Assembly (NCBI RefSeq): GCF_021530565.1
Contig: NZ_JAKGBI010000003.1
Span: 366,842 to 430,841, forward strand
Direction: 5' to 3'
Source: Pseudoalteromonas sp. SMS1
Lineage (GTDB): Bacteria; Pseudomonadota; Gammaproteobacteria; Enterobacterales; Alteromonadaceae
DNA: 64,000 nucleotides
In this document: in pieces, positions 54,815 through 63,928 of the stretch
How the letters are laid out: each line of letters begins with the position of its first letter
Position numbering within the stretch: position 1 is the stretch's first letter
The notes under the pieces: model-generated
The model's database searches: none
What the model saw: only the letters and a program-made list of their open reading frames with translations
Told to the model about the DNA's origin: nothing
Program-made: the position numbers and the translations under genes

Positions 54815-56506
54815 TTAAAAACGATTCTTTACGGTGAAGTGCCATTGGACAGAGTCTACTTTATCTGGTTTGTTAATTGGGGCTGCCAAATCTAAATGCA
54901 GTACCAGACCTGAATTTGCGCGACTCGGCGCCATTCTTAATCCAAATCCTACGTTTTTATAAAATTTACTATTTTCTAAAAAGAGTGCTTTGCCATCCAC
55001 CCTGCCAATATCAAAATAGGCTGCGCCTCCTACTTTAAAAAGTTGTAACAGATCGTATTCCCAATAATAGCGTTTCTCTAAATTGACAACGATGCGCCTT
55101 TCGCCTTGCAGGTAACGTGCTGGGTAGCCTCTCAGCCCTGTTTCTCCTCCAAGTGTTAACTGTTTGTCTGCGGTTAAGTGTTTGCCATGCGTGATGTTTA
55201 GTTGAGCATACCAAGATTGTAAGTCATGGGTATTTAAGTAGTACTCCAAATTTAACTGTGTGATGAGGTTTTCAGCCTCCCCCGTGTCAACATTCCAGTT
55301 TCCATCAATTGAGAAGAGAAAGCGTGTCAAACTCTGTTCGGAGCTAAAATGCGCCTTACTGACTACGGCATTGAGAATCCAACGCGAATCGTCATCCGAA
55401 ATTGAATCGTCGGAGTACCCTATTGATGTATTAATATTCCAGCCTAAATTAAGGTCTTCGGTACGATAAATTGAGTCAAAGTTTTTAACTTTGATGAATG
55501 CGTCTTGAAACCATTGTGTTTGTATATAGGGGTAGCTGAGAGATCTATTTTCAGCAATGGGCAAAGTGGTTTCTTTAATTCGAGTAAAAGTATGTTTTTC
55601 GTCTCTATAGCCAAGAATGAGTCGCCTTGTCCAGCCATTACTTTGTTGACTTGCCATACCAAAGTAAGCTTGAGAAAGCTCAGTTTCTTGTAAAAACTCT
55701 GATACGGTTTCGCCATTTTCGTATAGGGGCTCAATCCGTTTGTCGGCAAAGTTGAGTCCCCCGTAACTGTATGGGGTATTAGTTGAAAAAAATGGGTAAT
55801 CAACGCCAATATAGTGTCTCTCACCATCATCATTGTCTGAATACTCTAGACGGCCTTGATATCGAGTTGAGAGAATATTTGGATCATCGTAAACGAAAAG
55901 GTAGCCACTGCGGTCAGTATCATCAATGTGTGTCAAAGACAGTCTTTTGCCATGGCCGAAAAGATTACTTTCTCGAAAGCCAATTCGACTCGAGTTTTCG
56001 CCGCCACTTCTACTGAAACTAATATCTGGTAAGAGTGTCCAAAGGTCTCGGGTGACGACCGTAACGGCTACATTTCCGTCGCAGTCTGGTTCTGCAAATA
56101 CTCTGGCATCATATAGATAAGATTGTTTGCGCAGCAGGCGCTCTGACTCTCTTAAAAGTTGAGGGTTGTACAGGCTATTTTCTTTGAACAGCAAGATGCT
56201 TTTAATAACTTCGGGCTTAGTTGTTACATGCGCCCGATTTGCAAATCGAAACAAAGCATTATCTTCTTCAGGTAAGGACGTATCGAATACATTGAGTTGA
56301 TGCAGTGTAATCGAGGAAATCGTGGCATTTTCGAGCTTAGGGAGGGTGTGCTCTGAGCTGAGCTCGCGGGTAAAGCTACCGTCGGTGATCTCAACAGGGC
56401 GATCATTTCCACAACTCTTGAGCCATGAGGACTGGCCCAGAGGCCAAGTAGAAAAAGAGATGCCTAAAAATACTAAAAAACAAATTCTTGCTAGCACCAT
56501 ATGCAT
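54815..56506 (-). CDS. BamA/TamA-like outer membrane beta-barrel protein
   Basis: 563 residues. A signal peptide (LARICFLVFLGISFST) is followed by one POTRA-like region (PEVIKSILLFKENSLYNPQL, RESERLLRKQSYLYDARVFA, VTVVTRDLWTLLPDI). Then come many amphipathic strands, GLRGYPARYLQGERRIVVNL like the conserved loop of the Omp85 family, and a C-terminal barrel ending in Phe (VQWHFTVKNRF). Only one POTRA distinguishes it from BamA (five) and TamA (three). Function unknown. An ATG at 56500 is an alternative start. Confidence 0.85.
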   Translation of the reverse strand: MHMVLARICFLVFLGISFSTWPLGQSSWLKSCGNDRPVEITDGSFTRELSSEHTLPKLENATISSITLHQLNVFDTSLPEEDNALFRFANRAHVTTKPEVIKSILLFKENSLYNPQLLRESERLLRKQSYLYDARVFAEPDCDGNVAVTVVTRDLWTLLPDISFSRSGGENSSRIGFRESNLFGHGKRLSLTHIDDTDRSGYLFVYDDPNILSTRYQGRLEYSDNDDGERHYIGVDYPFFSTNTPYSYGGLNFADKRIEPLYENGETVSEFLQETELSQAYFGMASQQSNGWTRRLILGYRDEKHTFTRIKETTLPIAENRSLSYPYIQTQWFQDAFIKVKNFDSIYRTEDLNLGWNINTSIGYSDDSISDDDSRWILNAVVSKAHFSSEQSLTRFLFSIDGNWNVDTGEAENLITQLNLEYYLNTHDLQSWYAQLNITHGKHLTADKQLTLGGETGLRGYPARYLQGERRIVVNLEKRYYWEYDLLQLFKVGGAAYFDIGRVDGKALFLENSKFYKNVGFGLRMAPSRANSGLVLHLDLAAPINKPDKVDSVQWHFTVKNRF

Positions 56507-56573
56507 GCCTAATACCGTTTTTATTCTTATTAGTATGGCTTAATTTAGGCACACATGCTTGGGTAAGTCTATA

Positions 56574-56873
56574 TTATTGTTGTAAATTTGTACTGATTAC
56601 TTTGTGTAAGTGAGCGATTAATGCAGTTGCATCAATGCCTTCAGGCGAAATCCATATGCTTTCACTGTAGTGTTCATAATTGAGATTGTACGTCTGGCGT
56701 TTGAACTCGAAGCGCCATTGATGTCGATCTGCCCCCTGATTAAATTCGATGGTTTTGACGCTTTCTATCGCTAGAAAAACCTCTCCCCACAATTTGAAGT
56801 CATCACTGTGAGGCAACAGGGTGGGTGTGATCACAAGCACATTTGTGTCTTCGAGATAGGTAATTGCGGTCAT
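56574..56873 (-). CDS. DUF3630-like protein
   Basis: 99 residues, cytosolic. The pattern VLVITPTLLPHSDDFKLWGE, VKTIEFNQGADRHQWRFEFK and YSESIWISPEGIDATALIAH resembles DUF3630, a small family often beside recQ in Vibrio and relatives. It starts 11 bases downstream of recQ on the same strand, so they are probably co-transcribed. Function unknown. Confidence 0.78.
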   Translation of the reverse strand: MTAITYLEDTNVLVITPTLLPHSDDFKLWGEVFLAIESVKTIEFNQGADRHQWRFEFKRQTYNLNYEHYSESIWISPEGIDATALIAHLHKVISTNLQQ

Positions 56874-56884
56874 AAATATTCCAG

Positions 56885-58672
56885 TTATTCTGCAGCCAGG
56901 TAATTACGGATTAATTGCATAAAGGGGGCGCCATATTTAGTAAGCTTGGTAAACCCAACACCTGACACTTTTAAAAATTCACTATCATTGGTCGGCGTTT
57001 GCTGAGCCATTTCCGCCAGTGTTTTATCGTTAAAGACAACATAGGGCGGAACATCATCTTGATCTGCAAGTTCTTTTCGTAAGCTCCGCAGTTTCGCAAA
57101 GAGCTTTCTATCGTAGTTAAATTGCGCGAGTTTATCTTGATAAACGTGACTTGCTTGTAGGCGAGGCTCTGCCAAACTTAAGGCATACTCTCCTTTGAGT
57201 ACTGCTCGAGCAGCTTCCGTGAGTCTCAAGGTGGCACCCTGTGTTATATCTTGTGCCAATAAGCCATGATGAATGAGCTGACGTAACACACTGAGCCAAT
57301 ATTCGTTGCTATGTTCTTTACCGATACCATACGTACTGAGTTCATGATGTTGATTGTCCCTGATCCGTGCGGTATTTGCCCCGCGGAGCAAATCGACAAT
57401 ATAGCCCAGACCAAAGCGCTGTTGTGCCCGGTATACACAAGACAATGCCTGTTGCGCCACGATGGTGGCATCAAAGCTTTTTGGTGGGTTTAGACAGATA
57501 TCACAGTTGCCACAGGGCTCGCGTTGGTATTCGCTAAAATAGTTCAGTAGTATTTGTCTACGACAAGTTTGCGCTTCAGCAAAATTGGCCATTGCGTTAA
57601 ATCTTTGCTGCTCTACTTTTCTTCGCTGTTCGTCCGGAATGTCTTCAAAAAAGCGTCTGACTCTTCCAATGTCAGCGGGATCAAAATACATAATTGCTTC
57701 GGCAGCGAGCCCATCTCGCCCGGCTCGGCCAGTTTCCTGATAGTAGGCTTCAATGCTTTTTGGTATATCGTAGTGTAAGACAAATCGAACGTTAGGTTTA
57801 TTGATCCCCATACCAAAAGCAACTGTTGCGACAACAATTTGGACATCATCCCGAGCGAAAGCATTTTGCACAAACTGCCGTTGCTCACTTTCCATACCTG
57901 CGTGATAGGCTGCCGCATTAAAACCGCCATCGGCCAACTTTTCAGCAATTTCATCGACACGGCGACGACTTGAGCAATAGATAATACCACTTTGCCCTTT
58001 TTGCGTTTTTAAATAGCGCATAAGTTGCGAGAGTGGTTTAAATTTTTCTTCAATGGTGTAGCGGATATTGGGTCTATCGAAACTACCAGTATGTATAAAG
58101 GGCTCTAATAAGCTCAGTTGGGTCACAATATCTGTCCGGGTTGCCATATCGGCTGTGGCAGTTAATGCCATAGTCGGAACGTGGGCAAACGCTTGCTTAA
58201 GCTCGTTTAAACGACAGTAATGTGGGCGAAAGTCATGACCCCAATGTGACACACAATGCGCTTCGTCGATAGCAAACAATGACAGTGGTAATTGACTTAA
58301 GCGATCTAAAAAATCGCGCTGAAGTACTTTTTCAGGGGCAACATAAAGCAGCTTAATTTCGTTATTGTGTAGACGCTGATAAATGCTTTGCTGTTGCTGC
58401 CAATCGATGCTGTTATTGATAAATTCGGCTGATATACCTTGTGCTTGTAGCTGCGCTACCTGATCTTGCATTAAAGAGATGAGTGGTGAAACAACAATTG
58501 TTACACCTGGTAGCATGAGTGCCGGTACTTGATAGCATAGAGATTTACCGCCACCTGTGGGTAACAAAACTAAACTGTCACGCCCACTCAGACATGCTTC
58601 TATTACTTCTAGTTGGCCAGACCTAAAGCTTGTATAACCAAAATATTCTTTTAATACAGATTGGGGAGTCAA
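56885..58672 (-). CDS. recQ: ATP-dependent DNA helicase RecQ
   Basis: 3'-5' helicase of the RecF pathway. 595 residues: LLPTGGGKSLCYQVPALMLP (Walker A), FAIDEAHCVSHWGHDFRPHY, ALTATADMATR, IIYCSSRR and QETGRAGRDGLAAEA (motif VI). The zinc site is CRRQILLNYFSEYQREPCGN with CDIC, and an HRDC domain closes the C-terminus (YDRKLFAKLRSLRKELAD). The start is TTG at 58672, which aligns with the E. coli protein after its first few residues; a weak ribosome site makes this start only moderate. Confidence 0.95.
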   Translation of the reverse strand: MTPQSVLKEYFGYTSFRSGQLEVIEACLSGRDSLVLLPTGGGKSLCYQVPALMLPGVTIVVSPLISLMQDQVAQLQAQGISAEFINNSIDWQQQQSIYQRLHNNEIKLLYVAPEKVLQRDFLDRLSQLPLSLFAIDEAHCVSHWGHDFRPHYCRLNELKQAFAHVPTMALTATADMATRTDIVTQLSLLEPFIHTGSFDRPNIRYTIEEKFKPLSQLMRYLKTQKGQSGIIYCSSRRRVDEIAEKLADGGFNAAAYHAGMESEQRQFVQNAFARDDVQIVVATVAFGMGINKPNVRFVLHYDIPKSIEAYYQETGRAGRDGLAAEAIMYFDPADIGRVRRFFEDIPDEQRRKVEQQRFNAMANFAEAQTCRRQILLNYFSEYQREPCGNCDICLNPPKSFDATIVAQQALSCVYRAQQRFGLGYIVDLLRGANTARIRDNQHHELSTYGIGKEHSNEYWLSVLRQLIHHGLLAQDITQGATLRLTEAARAVLKGEYALSLAEPRLQASHVYQDKLAQFNYDRKLFAKLRSLRKELADQDDVPPYVVFNDKTLAEMAQQTPTNDSEFLKVSGVGFTKLTKYGAPFMQLIRNYLAAE

Positions 58673-58999
58673 TGATTCTTAAGTCGCGAGTGTTTCCATT
58701 GCGCGCATTTTAGAGGTTTTTGGTGAAATTGTCTTCCTTTTATGAGGATTCTTTGGCTGCTAAACTGGGTGGCGAGCAAAAGTACTTGATTAAGTATTTT
58801 AGGCTCCGAAAAACAATATCAATTAGGTAGTAATTAAGACCGTTTACTGAGTTAGTAGTACTACCTTGGCATGTTCACGATACGCACTGTAAACAAATTA
58901 GTCCTTTATTATTGCTTAAATTGCACTGCCATGGTGGTGCATTATTAATTCTGTATAATGCTGCCTTCTTCACGAGTGGGTGACAAATAGGGGAGTGAA
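58673..58999. other. 327-base gap between recQ and rarD
   Basis: Divergent control region of recQ and rarD. A TATAAT at 58954-58959 may be the -10 of rarD, without a good -35. Two small palindromes are seen (around AGTACTTGATTAAGTATT at 58780 and TAGTAGTACTA at 58854). No ORF or RNA gene could be supported. Confidence 0.5.
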
Positions 59000-59908
59000 A
59001 TGACAACAGATGCGAGCGTGCGACAAGGCTATTTATATGCAACACTTGCGTTCATAATGTGGGGCCTTGCGCCTATCTATTTTAAGTCGATTGAGCATGT
59101 GGATGCGCTAGAAATACTCGTCCATCGTGTGATTTGGTCAGTGGTATTCATACTCGTTGTAATTACGGTAAGAAAAAACTGGCATACCGTGCGTAAAGTA
59201 CTAGGCAATGCCAAGCTAATGATGATGTTGGTGGTTACCGCTTTGTTGCTAGGCTTTAATTGGGGGCTATTCATTTGGGCTGTAAACAACGGTTATATGT
59301 TGGATGCAAGTCTCGGTTATTACATTAACCCCTTATTAAATGTGTTCCTAGGTATGTTATTTTTGTCTGAAAAATTACGATTTGGACAAAAAGTAGCGGT
59401 ACTGCTTGCTTCTACAGGCGTTATCATTCAACTCGTCAGCTTTGGATCGTTTCCGTACATTGCTTTGTCTTTGGCATGTTCATTCGCGATTTACGGTTTG
59501 CTGCGTAAAAAAATGGCGGTAGATTCATTGCCCGGCATTTTTATTGAATCGCTTATTTTGTTACCAATCGCTTTAGTATACTGGTATTTCCTTGAGCCGA
59601 GCTTAACTAGTAACATGTTTGGTAATGTATGGGATCTTAACTTACTGCTGATTGCAGCAGGTATAGTCACCACGTTACCACTATTGAGTTTTACAGGGGC
59701 TGCCAAAAGGTTGCCTTATTCAACTCTTGGCTTTTTCCAATATATTGGTCCTAGCTTAATGTTTACGTTAGCAGTGGTGTTTTATGGTGAGCAATTTGAC
59801 GTCGAACGCGCTGTGACTTTTGCATTTATTTGGGGGGCGTTACTGCTATTTTCGATTGATTCTTTAAAAGCAAGTAGAGCCAAGAAAATCGTTGCTCCTC
59901 AGAGTTGA
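59000..59908 (+). CDS. rarD: EamA-family transporter RarD
   Basis: 302 residues, ten hydrophobic helices in two EamA halves. QGYLYATLAFIMWGLAPIYF, NWGLFIWAVNNGYMLDASLG, YYINPLLNVFLGMLFLSEKL and LSFTGAAKRLPYSTLGFFQY are RarD signatures. Linked to chloramphenicol sensitivity by name in other species; the substrate is unsettled. It converges on the GGDEF gene over a shared hairpin. Confidence 0.92.
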   Translation: MTTDASVRQGYLYATLAFIMWGLAPIYFKSIEHVDALEILVHRVIWSVVFILVVITVRKNWHTVRKVLGNAKLMMMLVVTALLLGFNWGLFIWAVNNGYMLDASLGYYINPLLNVFLGMLFLSEKLRFGQKVAVLLASTGVIIQLVSFGSFPYIALSLACSFAIYGLLRKKMAVDSLPGIFIESLILLPIALVYWYFLEPSLTSNMFGNVWDLNLLLIAAGIVTTLPLLSFTGAAKRLPYSTLGFFQYIGPSLMFTLAVVFYGEQFDVERAVTFAFIWGALLLFSIDSLKASRAKKIVAPQS

Positions 59909-59918
59909 TGTGTATACG

Positions 59919-59950
59919 TTGCCTCTTAAGCTTTGTTTAAGAGGCAATTT
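59919..59950. terminator. hairpin between rarD and the GGDEF gene
   Basis: Perfect 11-bp stem TTGCCTCTTAA / TTAAGAGGCAA, loop GCTTTGT. The right arm contains the stop codon of the minus-strand GGDEF gene, so it serves both convergent transcripts; the T-run on the plus side is short. Confidence 0.75.
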
Positions 59951-61178
59951 GATTACGCCCAGACTCTTTTGCTTTATACAGATTTTCATCGGCGATTTTA
60001 ATTAAAGGGTCGATACTCTCAATAACCTTATCAACGACGCCAATAGAAACCGTAAAGGGGATATGGTAAGGGGTGAGGGAGCTACTATTCTTTTCTAGAA
60101 AAAGCCTAAAGTTCTCTAACTGTGCCATATTCTCTTTATTGTTTGCTGAGCGAAACAGTACGGCAAACTCTTCACCGCCAAGTCTTGCATATAGGTCATG
60201 CTGGAAAAATTTCTCAAAGCACTCCCCAATAGATTGCAGAACTTTATCTCCCGCATCATGTCCATGCTGGTCATTAATCTTTTTAAAAAAGTCGATATCA
60301 ACCATTGCAAGCATACTCGGTTGGCTCTGCCTACTATTAATTGCAAGTAATTTACTCGCATGTTCAAAAAAGTATCGGCGGTTAGGCAACTGGGTTAAAT
60401 AATCTGTATTTGCTTGTCTTCTTATGGTTGCAATGTTTTCGAGCATATCCACGTTTTGGCTTAAACGACAATAAAACTCTTCAGGGTTAAAGGGTTTTCT
60501 TAAGTAATCGTTCGCGCCACTTTTTAAAAAGCGCGCAGATAGATAGGCATTATTGGTGCCGGAGATACCAATTATGGCTTTGTCATCATTACTATATAGT
60601 CGGCGAATTTCCGCACACAATTCTTCGCCACGCATGCGCGGCATCTCATTGTCGGTAATAATCACGTCTATGTCTGGATTCTGGTTTAGGGTTTCTAATG
60701 CTTCTACGCCATCACCGGCGACATAGACCTGATATTTGTGCCTTTCGAGCAGTGAACTGATATGTCGTCGTGTTGCCGCTGAGTCATCAACAACCAAGAC
60801 CTTAACTTGTTCATTGCGAGGTAGCCTTTGTAACTGCTTTTTGAGGTACTGATAAGCTTGTTTGTTTTCTTTAGTGATGTAATCAATGACGGGGTATTTA
60901 TCGACGGTATCTCGAGTGCTAGATTCTAGGTTACCCGTCATTACAATCGTAGGGATGTTGGCTTTGACAGTGTAGGGGATAGCTTCCCCATTTGAGGCAT
61001 CAGGCAAAACAAAGTCTACCACGGCGCAAAAGTAGTTGTGATCGTTAATGAGCCTTTTTGCACTTTCCAATGTCGTAGCCACGTCAACATCGTAGCCAAC
61101 TGAGCTTGCAATGTGTTTTTGGACTTTTGCAATAGTCGGAGTGTCTTCAATGATTAGCACTTTTCTTAACACACGCAC
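59937..61178 (-). CDS. diguanylate cyclase with two receiver domains
   Basis: 413 residues, cytosolic. Receiver 1 (about 5-120) has acceptor Asp55 (VVDFVLPD); receiver 2 (126-245) has Asp176 (IITDNEMP) and Lys228 (LRKPF). The GGDEF domain has LTQLPNRRYFFEH and the active GGEEF at 334-338. The inhibitory I-site is not conserved: the RxxD position reads FQHD. So it should make c-di-GMP without the usual product feedback. No cognate kinase is adjacent. The layout resembles PleD. Confidence 0.9.
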   Translation of the reverse strand: MRVLRKVLIIEDTPTIAKVQKHIASSVGYDVDVATTLESAKRLINDHNYFCAVVDFVLPDASNGEAIPYTVKANIPTIVMTGNLESSTRDTVDKYPVIDYITKENKQAYQYLKKQLQRLPRNEQVKVLVVDDSAATRRHISSLLERHKYQVYVAGDGVEALETLNQNPDIDVIITDNEMPRMRGEELCAEIRRLYSNDDKAIIGISGTNNAYLSARFLKSGANDYLRKPFNPEEFYCRLSQNVDMLENIATIRRQANTDYLTQLPNRRYFFEHASKLLAINSRQSQPSMLAMVDIDFFKKINDQHGHDAGDKVLQSIGECFEKFFQHDLYARLGGEEFAVLFRSANNKENMAQLENFRLFLEKNSSSLTPYHIPFTVSIGVVDKVIESIDPLIKIADENLYKAKESGRNQIAS

Positions 61179-61321
61179 AACCTTAACAGTCTTTTATTAC
61201 TTCAGTTTTAACTGAAAGCGGAAAAAAAGCAATGAAGAAAATAAGATTCACACGGGGAAGCCTATGATAGTTTCTAGCATTGCCCCGTATTTATGCCCAT
61301 ATTATAATTTTTAACGCTCAC

Positions 61322-61705
61322 TTAACTCGTTGTTTCGACCGCTGAGAGGTCTTCATTGGTTTTCATGGTTTCATAGTGAGAAGGGGGTTTGACTTGGCTA
61401 CTTAGTGTATGAATTCGGTGCTTACGTGTGGTCAGTGCTAGGTATTTACACCAAATTTTTTCAATTCTATTTACAGGTGCTCGCTTCGTTTTAAGCAAGT
61501 CGACAAATTGCTGTTGATAGGTATTCACTGGCGCGTATTTCTCTTCGCTTAATCCTTTGAGTAGGTACCCATGTTGTTGCAGCAGTTCAGACTCCAACAA
61601 AGTGAAATGACCGCTTCTAGAAAATCCCTGTGGAAAGTTCAAATCATCGTAAAATGATTTAGATGCAGCAAAAGCTTCTTTTAATTCCGCTATATTCATA
61701 TCCAT
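61322..61705 (-). CDS. maoP: MaoP family (DUF413/YifE) protein
   Basis: 127 residues. LNFPQGFSRSGHFTLLESEL, QQHGYLLKGL, PVNRIEKIWCKYLALTTRKH and RIHTLSS match E. coli MaoP, which acts with the short maoS site to organise the Ori macrodomain. The N-terminal 15 and C-terminal 20 residues are extra. It is divergent from hdfR, just as in E. coli; the 85-base gap is where a maoS-like site would be sought. Confidence 0.87.
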   Translation of the reverse strand: MDMNIAELKEAFAASKSFYDDLNFPQGFSRSGHFTLLESELLQQHGYLLKGLSEEKYAPVNTYQQQFVDLLKTKRAPVNRIEKIWCKYLALTTRKHRIHTLSSQVKPPSHYETMKTNEDLSAVETTS

Positions 61706-61790
61706 GATGTTTCCCTCGCATCGTTTGCAACGAGTATGGACTATTATTTTGGCTTTTTTAAACGAGATTTTTTAATCAAAAGGTGGGGTA

Positions 61791-62639
61791 ATGGACAAGG
61801 AACTATTAAAAACTTTTGTCGAAGTTTCGAAGACTCGCCATTTTGGACGTGCGGCTGAAAATCTATATATAACTCAGTCGGCTGTAAGCTTCAGAATACG
61901 CCAATTAGAGCAGCATTTGGGCGTAAGTTTGTTCACCAGACAGAGAAATAATATTCAGTTAACTGCGCCAGGTGAAAGGTTGTTACCTCATGCGCAGATG
62001 CTACTAACGGGGATGCAAAGAGCAAGGTTAGATGTTGCGCTAGCCAATAATATGCGTCAGCAACTTTCACTGGCCGGCACGCCTAATATTTGGGATGCAT
62101 ATTTACAATTTGGCATAAATCAGATCGTGTCGTCTATGCCGGGGGTGTCGCTGGTGGCAGAAGTAAAAACTCAACAAGAGAGCACTAGACTGCTGCTCGA
62201 GCGTACATTAGATCTTGCGGTATTGTTCGATCCGCCAAAAGTAGATGAATTAATAGTTAGACAAGTTAAAAATTTGTCTATAATTCCAGTCAGTACCTTT
62301 AACACCAAGAATAAGGATGATTTTTTTGGCAAACAGTACGTGTATGTCGATTGGGGGACCGCGTTTTCACTATGGCATGCTAAGCAATTTGAAGGCACTG
62401 CGCCTCCTTATTTTCGTACGAGTACTGGACGTATTGCGTTGGAACTTATTTTACAATGTGGAGGCTCGGCTTACATACCTAAAATGTTAGCGATAGACTT
62501 AATTGAACAGCAAAAGCTGTTTCATGTCGGGTCTGTAGAGCATAGCTTTAGAGAAGTTTATGTTGCCTATCATAGCGGGAATGACCAGTCAGAGCACATA
62601 GAGACGATCGTCAACCTATTGGCCTCGATGAATGACTGA
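61791..62639 (+). CDS. hdfR: LysR-type regulator HdfR
   Basis: 282 residues. Winged helix at the N-terminus (MDKELLKTFVEVSKTRHFGR, AAENLYITQSAVSFRIRQLE, LGVSLFTRQRNNIQLTAPGE) and a LysR effector domain. The HTH and the divergent maoP neighbour identify HdfR, a repressor of flagellar flhDC in E. coli. A strong GGTGGGG ribosome site precedes the ATG. Its targets here are unknown; flhDC is absent from many Alteromonadales. Confidence 0.87.
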   Translation: MDKELLKTFVEVSKTRHFGRAAENLYITQSAVSFRIRQLEQHLGVSLFTRQRNNIQLTAPGERLLPHAQMLLTGMQRARLDVALANNMRQQLSLAGTPNIWDAYLQFGINQIVSSMPGVSLVAEVKTQQESTRLLLERTLDLAVLFDPPKVDELIVRQVKNLSIIPVSTFNTKNKDDFFGKQYVYVDWGTAFSLWHAKQFEGTAPPYFRTSTGRIALELILQCGGSAYIPKMLAIDLIEQQKLFHVGSVEHSFREVYVAYHSGNDQSEHIETIVNLLASMND

Positions 62640-62805
62640 AATCAAGGTCTTTGTTTTGGTTGACATTACCTATTTATGACACGTGGCTGAACTTTAGGTT
62701 TCAATTAAATTTCATTTTTGTTTTGCGTGTAATATTTCTGTCACTTATAGCTGGCAGACTGCGCCTGTCTAATAAATTACGTGTTGCGATATTGAGGAAA
62801 TACAC

Positions 62806-63744
62806 ATGAAACTAACCAAATCAGCATTATTACTCTCTATACTTAGTGGTCTATCTTTGAACGCTCATGCCGATGTTGATGTATATGGTAAAGCAAACCT
62901 ATCAGTACAATCATCTGATGAAGGTGATGGCTCTTTTACTGAAGTGAAAAGCAATGCTTCACGTTTCGGTTTCAAAGGTTCTGAGAAGTTAGATTCAGGA
63001 CTTGAAGTAATTTACAAACTAGAATTCCAAGTTGACGTGTCAGATGCGGATTCAAAAGGTGATGATGACAACATCACCGCACGTAACCAGTACGTTGGCT
63101 TAAAAGGCAAGTATGGTCAGGTTGTTATCGGCCGTAACGATACTGCTTTCAAGCAGTCACAAGGTAAGATCGATCTTTTTAACGACCTTGAGGCTGATAT
63201 TAAAAATATTTTCAAAGGCGAAAATCGCTTAGGCGACTCAATTTCTTTCAAGTCAGCAAGCTTTAACGGGTTTAAAGTACTAGGTACTTTTATTGCTGAA
63301 GATGCGACTGATGGTGAAAATGGGTATTCAGGTGCATTAACATATGGCGACGCAAAGCTTAAAAAGTCCAAATTTTACGTATCTCTTGCGGGTGACAGCG
63401 AAGTAAAGGGTTACGATGCATTACGTGTATCTGGTCAATTCAAAGCGACTGATGACCTAAAATTAGGTGCAATGTATCAGAAACAAGAAAAAGTAGATGG
63501 TACGGGGACTGCTGATGGCTTCTTACTTAATGCTGCTTATAGTTTTGGCGCAAATACAGTTAAGCTTCAGTATCAAATGATTGACTTTGATGCGGCAGCT
63601 TCGAAAGATGTTGACGGCATCAGCATTGGTATCGACCACAAACTAGCGAAAGCGGCCAAGTTATATGCATTCTATTCATCTGTTGACGAAGACAGTGGTA
63701 CAGAAGAAGATTATTTAGGTCTTGGTATTGAATACAAGTTCTAA
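62806..63744 (+). CDS. general (OmpC/OmpF-type) porin
   Basis: 312 residues with a Sec signal peptide (KSALLLSILSGLSLNAHA, cut after AHA). Mature start DVDVYGKANLSVQSSDEGDG, then YKLEFQVDVSDADSKGDD, NQYVGLKGKYGQVVIGRND, alternating strands and the C-terminal Phe (LGLGIEYKF) required for outer-membrane assembly. Gram-negative porin superfamily, a trimeric channel in the family. Codon use is highly biased, as expected for an abundant protein. GAGGAAA lies upstream of the ATG. Confidence 0.93.
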   Translation: MKLTKSALLLSILSGLSLNAHADVDVYGKANLSVQSSDEGDGSFTEVKSNASRFGFKGSEKLDSGLEVIYKLEFQVDVSDADSKGDDDNITARNQYVGLKGKYGQVVIGRNDTAFKQSQGKIDLFNDLEADIKNIFKGENRLGDSISFKSASFNGFKVLGTFIAEDATDGENGYSGALTYGDAKLKKSKFYVSLAGDSEVKGYDALRVSGQFKATDDLKLGAMYQKQEKVDGTGTADGFLLNAAYSFGANTVKLQYQMIDFDAAASKDVDGISIGIDHKLAKAAKLYAFYSSVDEDSGTEEDYLGLGIEYKF

Positions 63745-63774
63745 TAAAGCGCTTATAATCAAAAACTGAACAAC

Positions 63775-63804
63775 AAAAGCCCTCTAAATTAAGAGGGCTT
63801 TTTG
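63775..63804 (+). terminator. terminator after the porin gene
   Basis: AAAAGCCCTCT / AGAGGGCTTTT, 11-bp stem, six-base loop and T-run, 30 bases after the stop. Confidence 0.92.
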
Positions 63805-63893
63805 TTTTTAGCTTGTTTTTCACACATAAAAAGAGAGGTTTGTGTGTTATTTGCCCAAATAGGGGCTTTTTTTCATTTTCTTCCAAAAAACGC

Positions 63894-63921
63894 TTGCGCC
63901 ATTCTTAAATCTCCCTATAAT
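63894..63921 (+). promoter_or_regulatory. ribosomal RNA operon P1-type promoter
   Basis: TTGCGC (63894-63899), 16-base spacer and TATAAT (63916-63921), with an A/T-rich stretch just upstream as an UP element. From the -10 on, TATAATGCGC and CCACTGACACGG match E. coli rrnB P1 almost base for base. The GCGC discriminator marks stringent, ppGpp-sensitive control. Confidence 0.88.
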
Positions 63922-63928
63922 GCGCACC

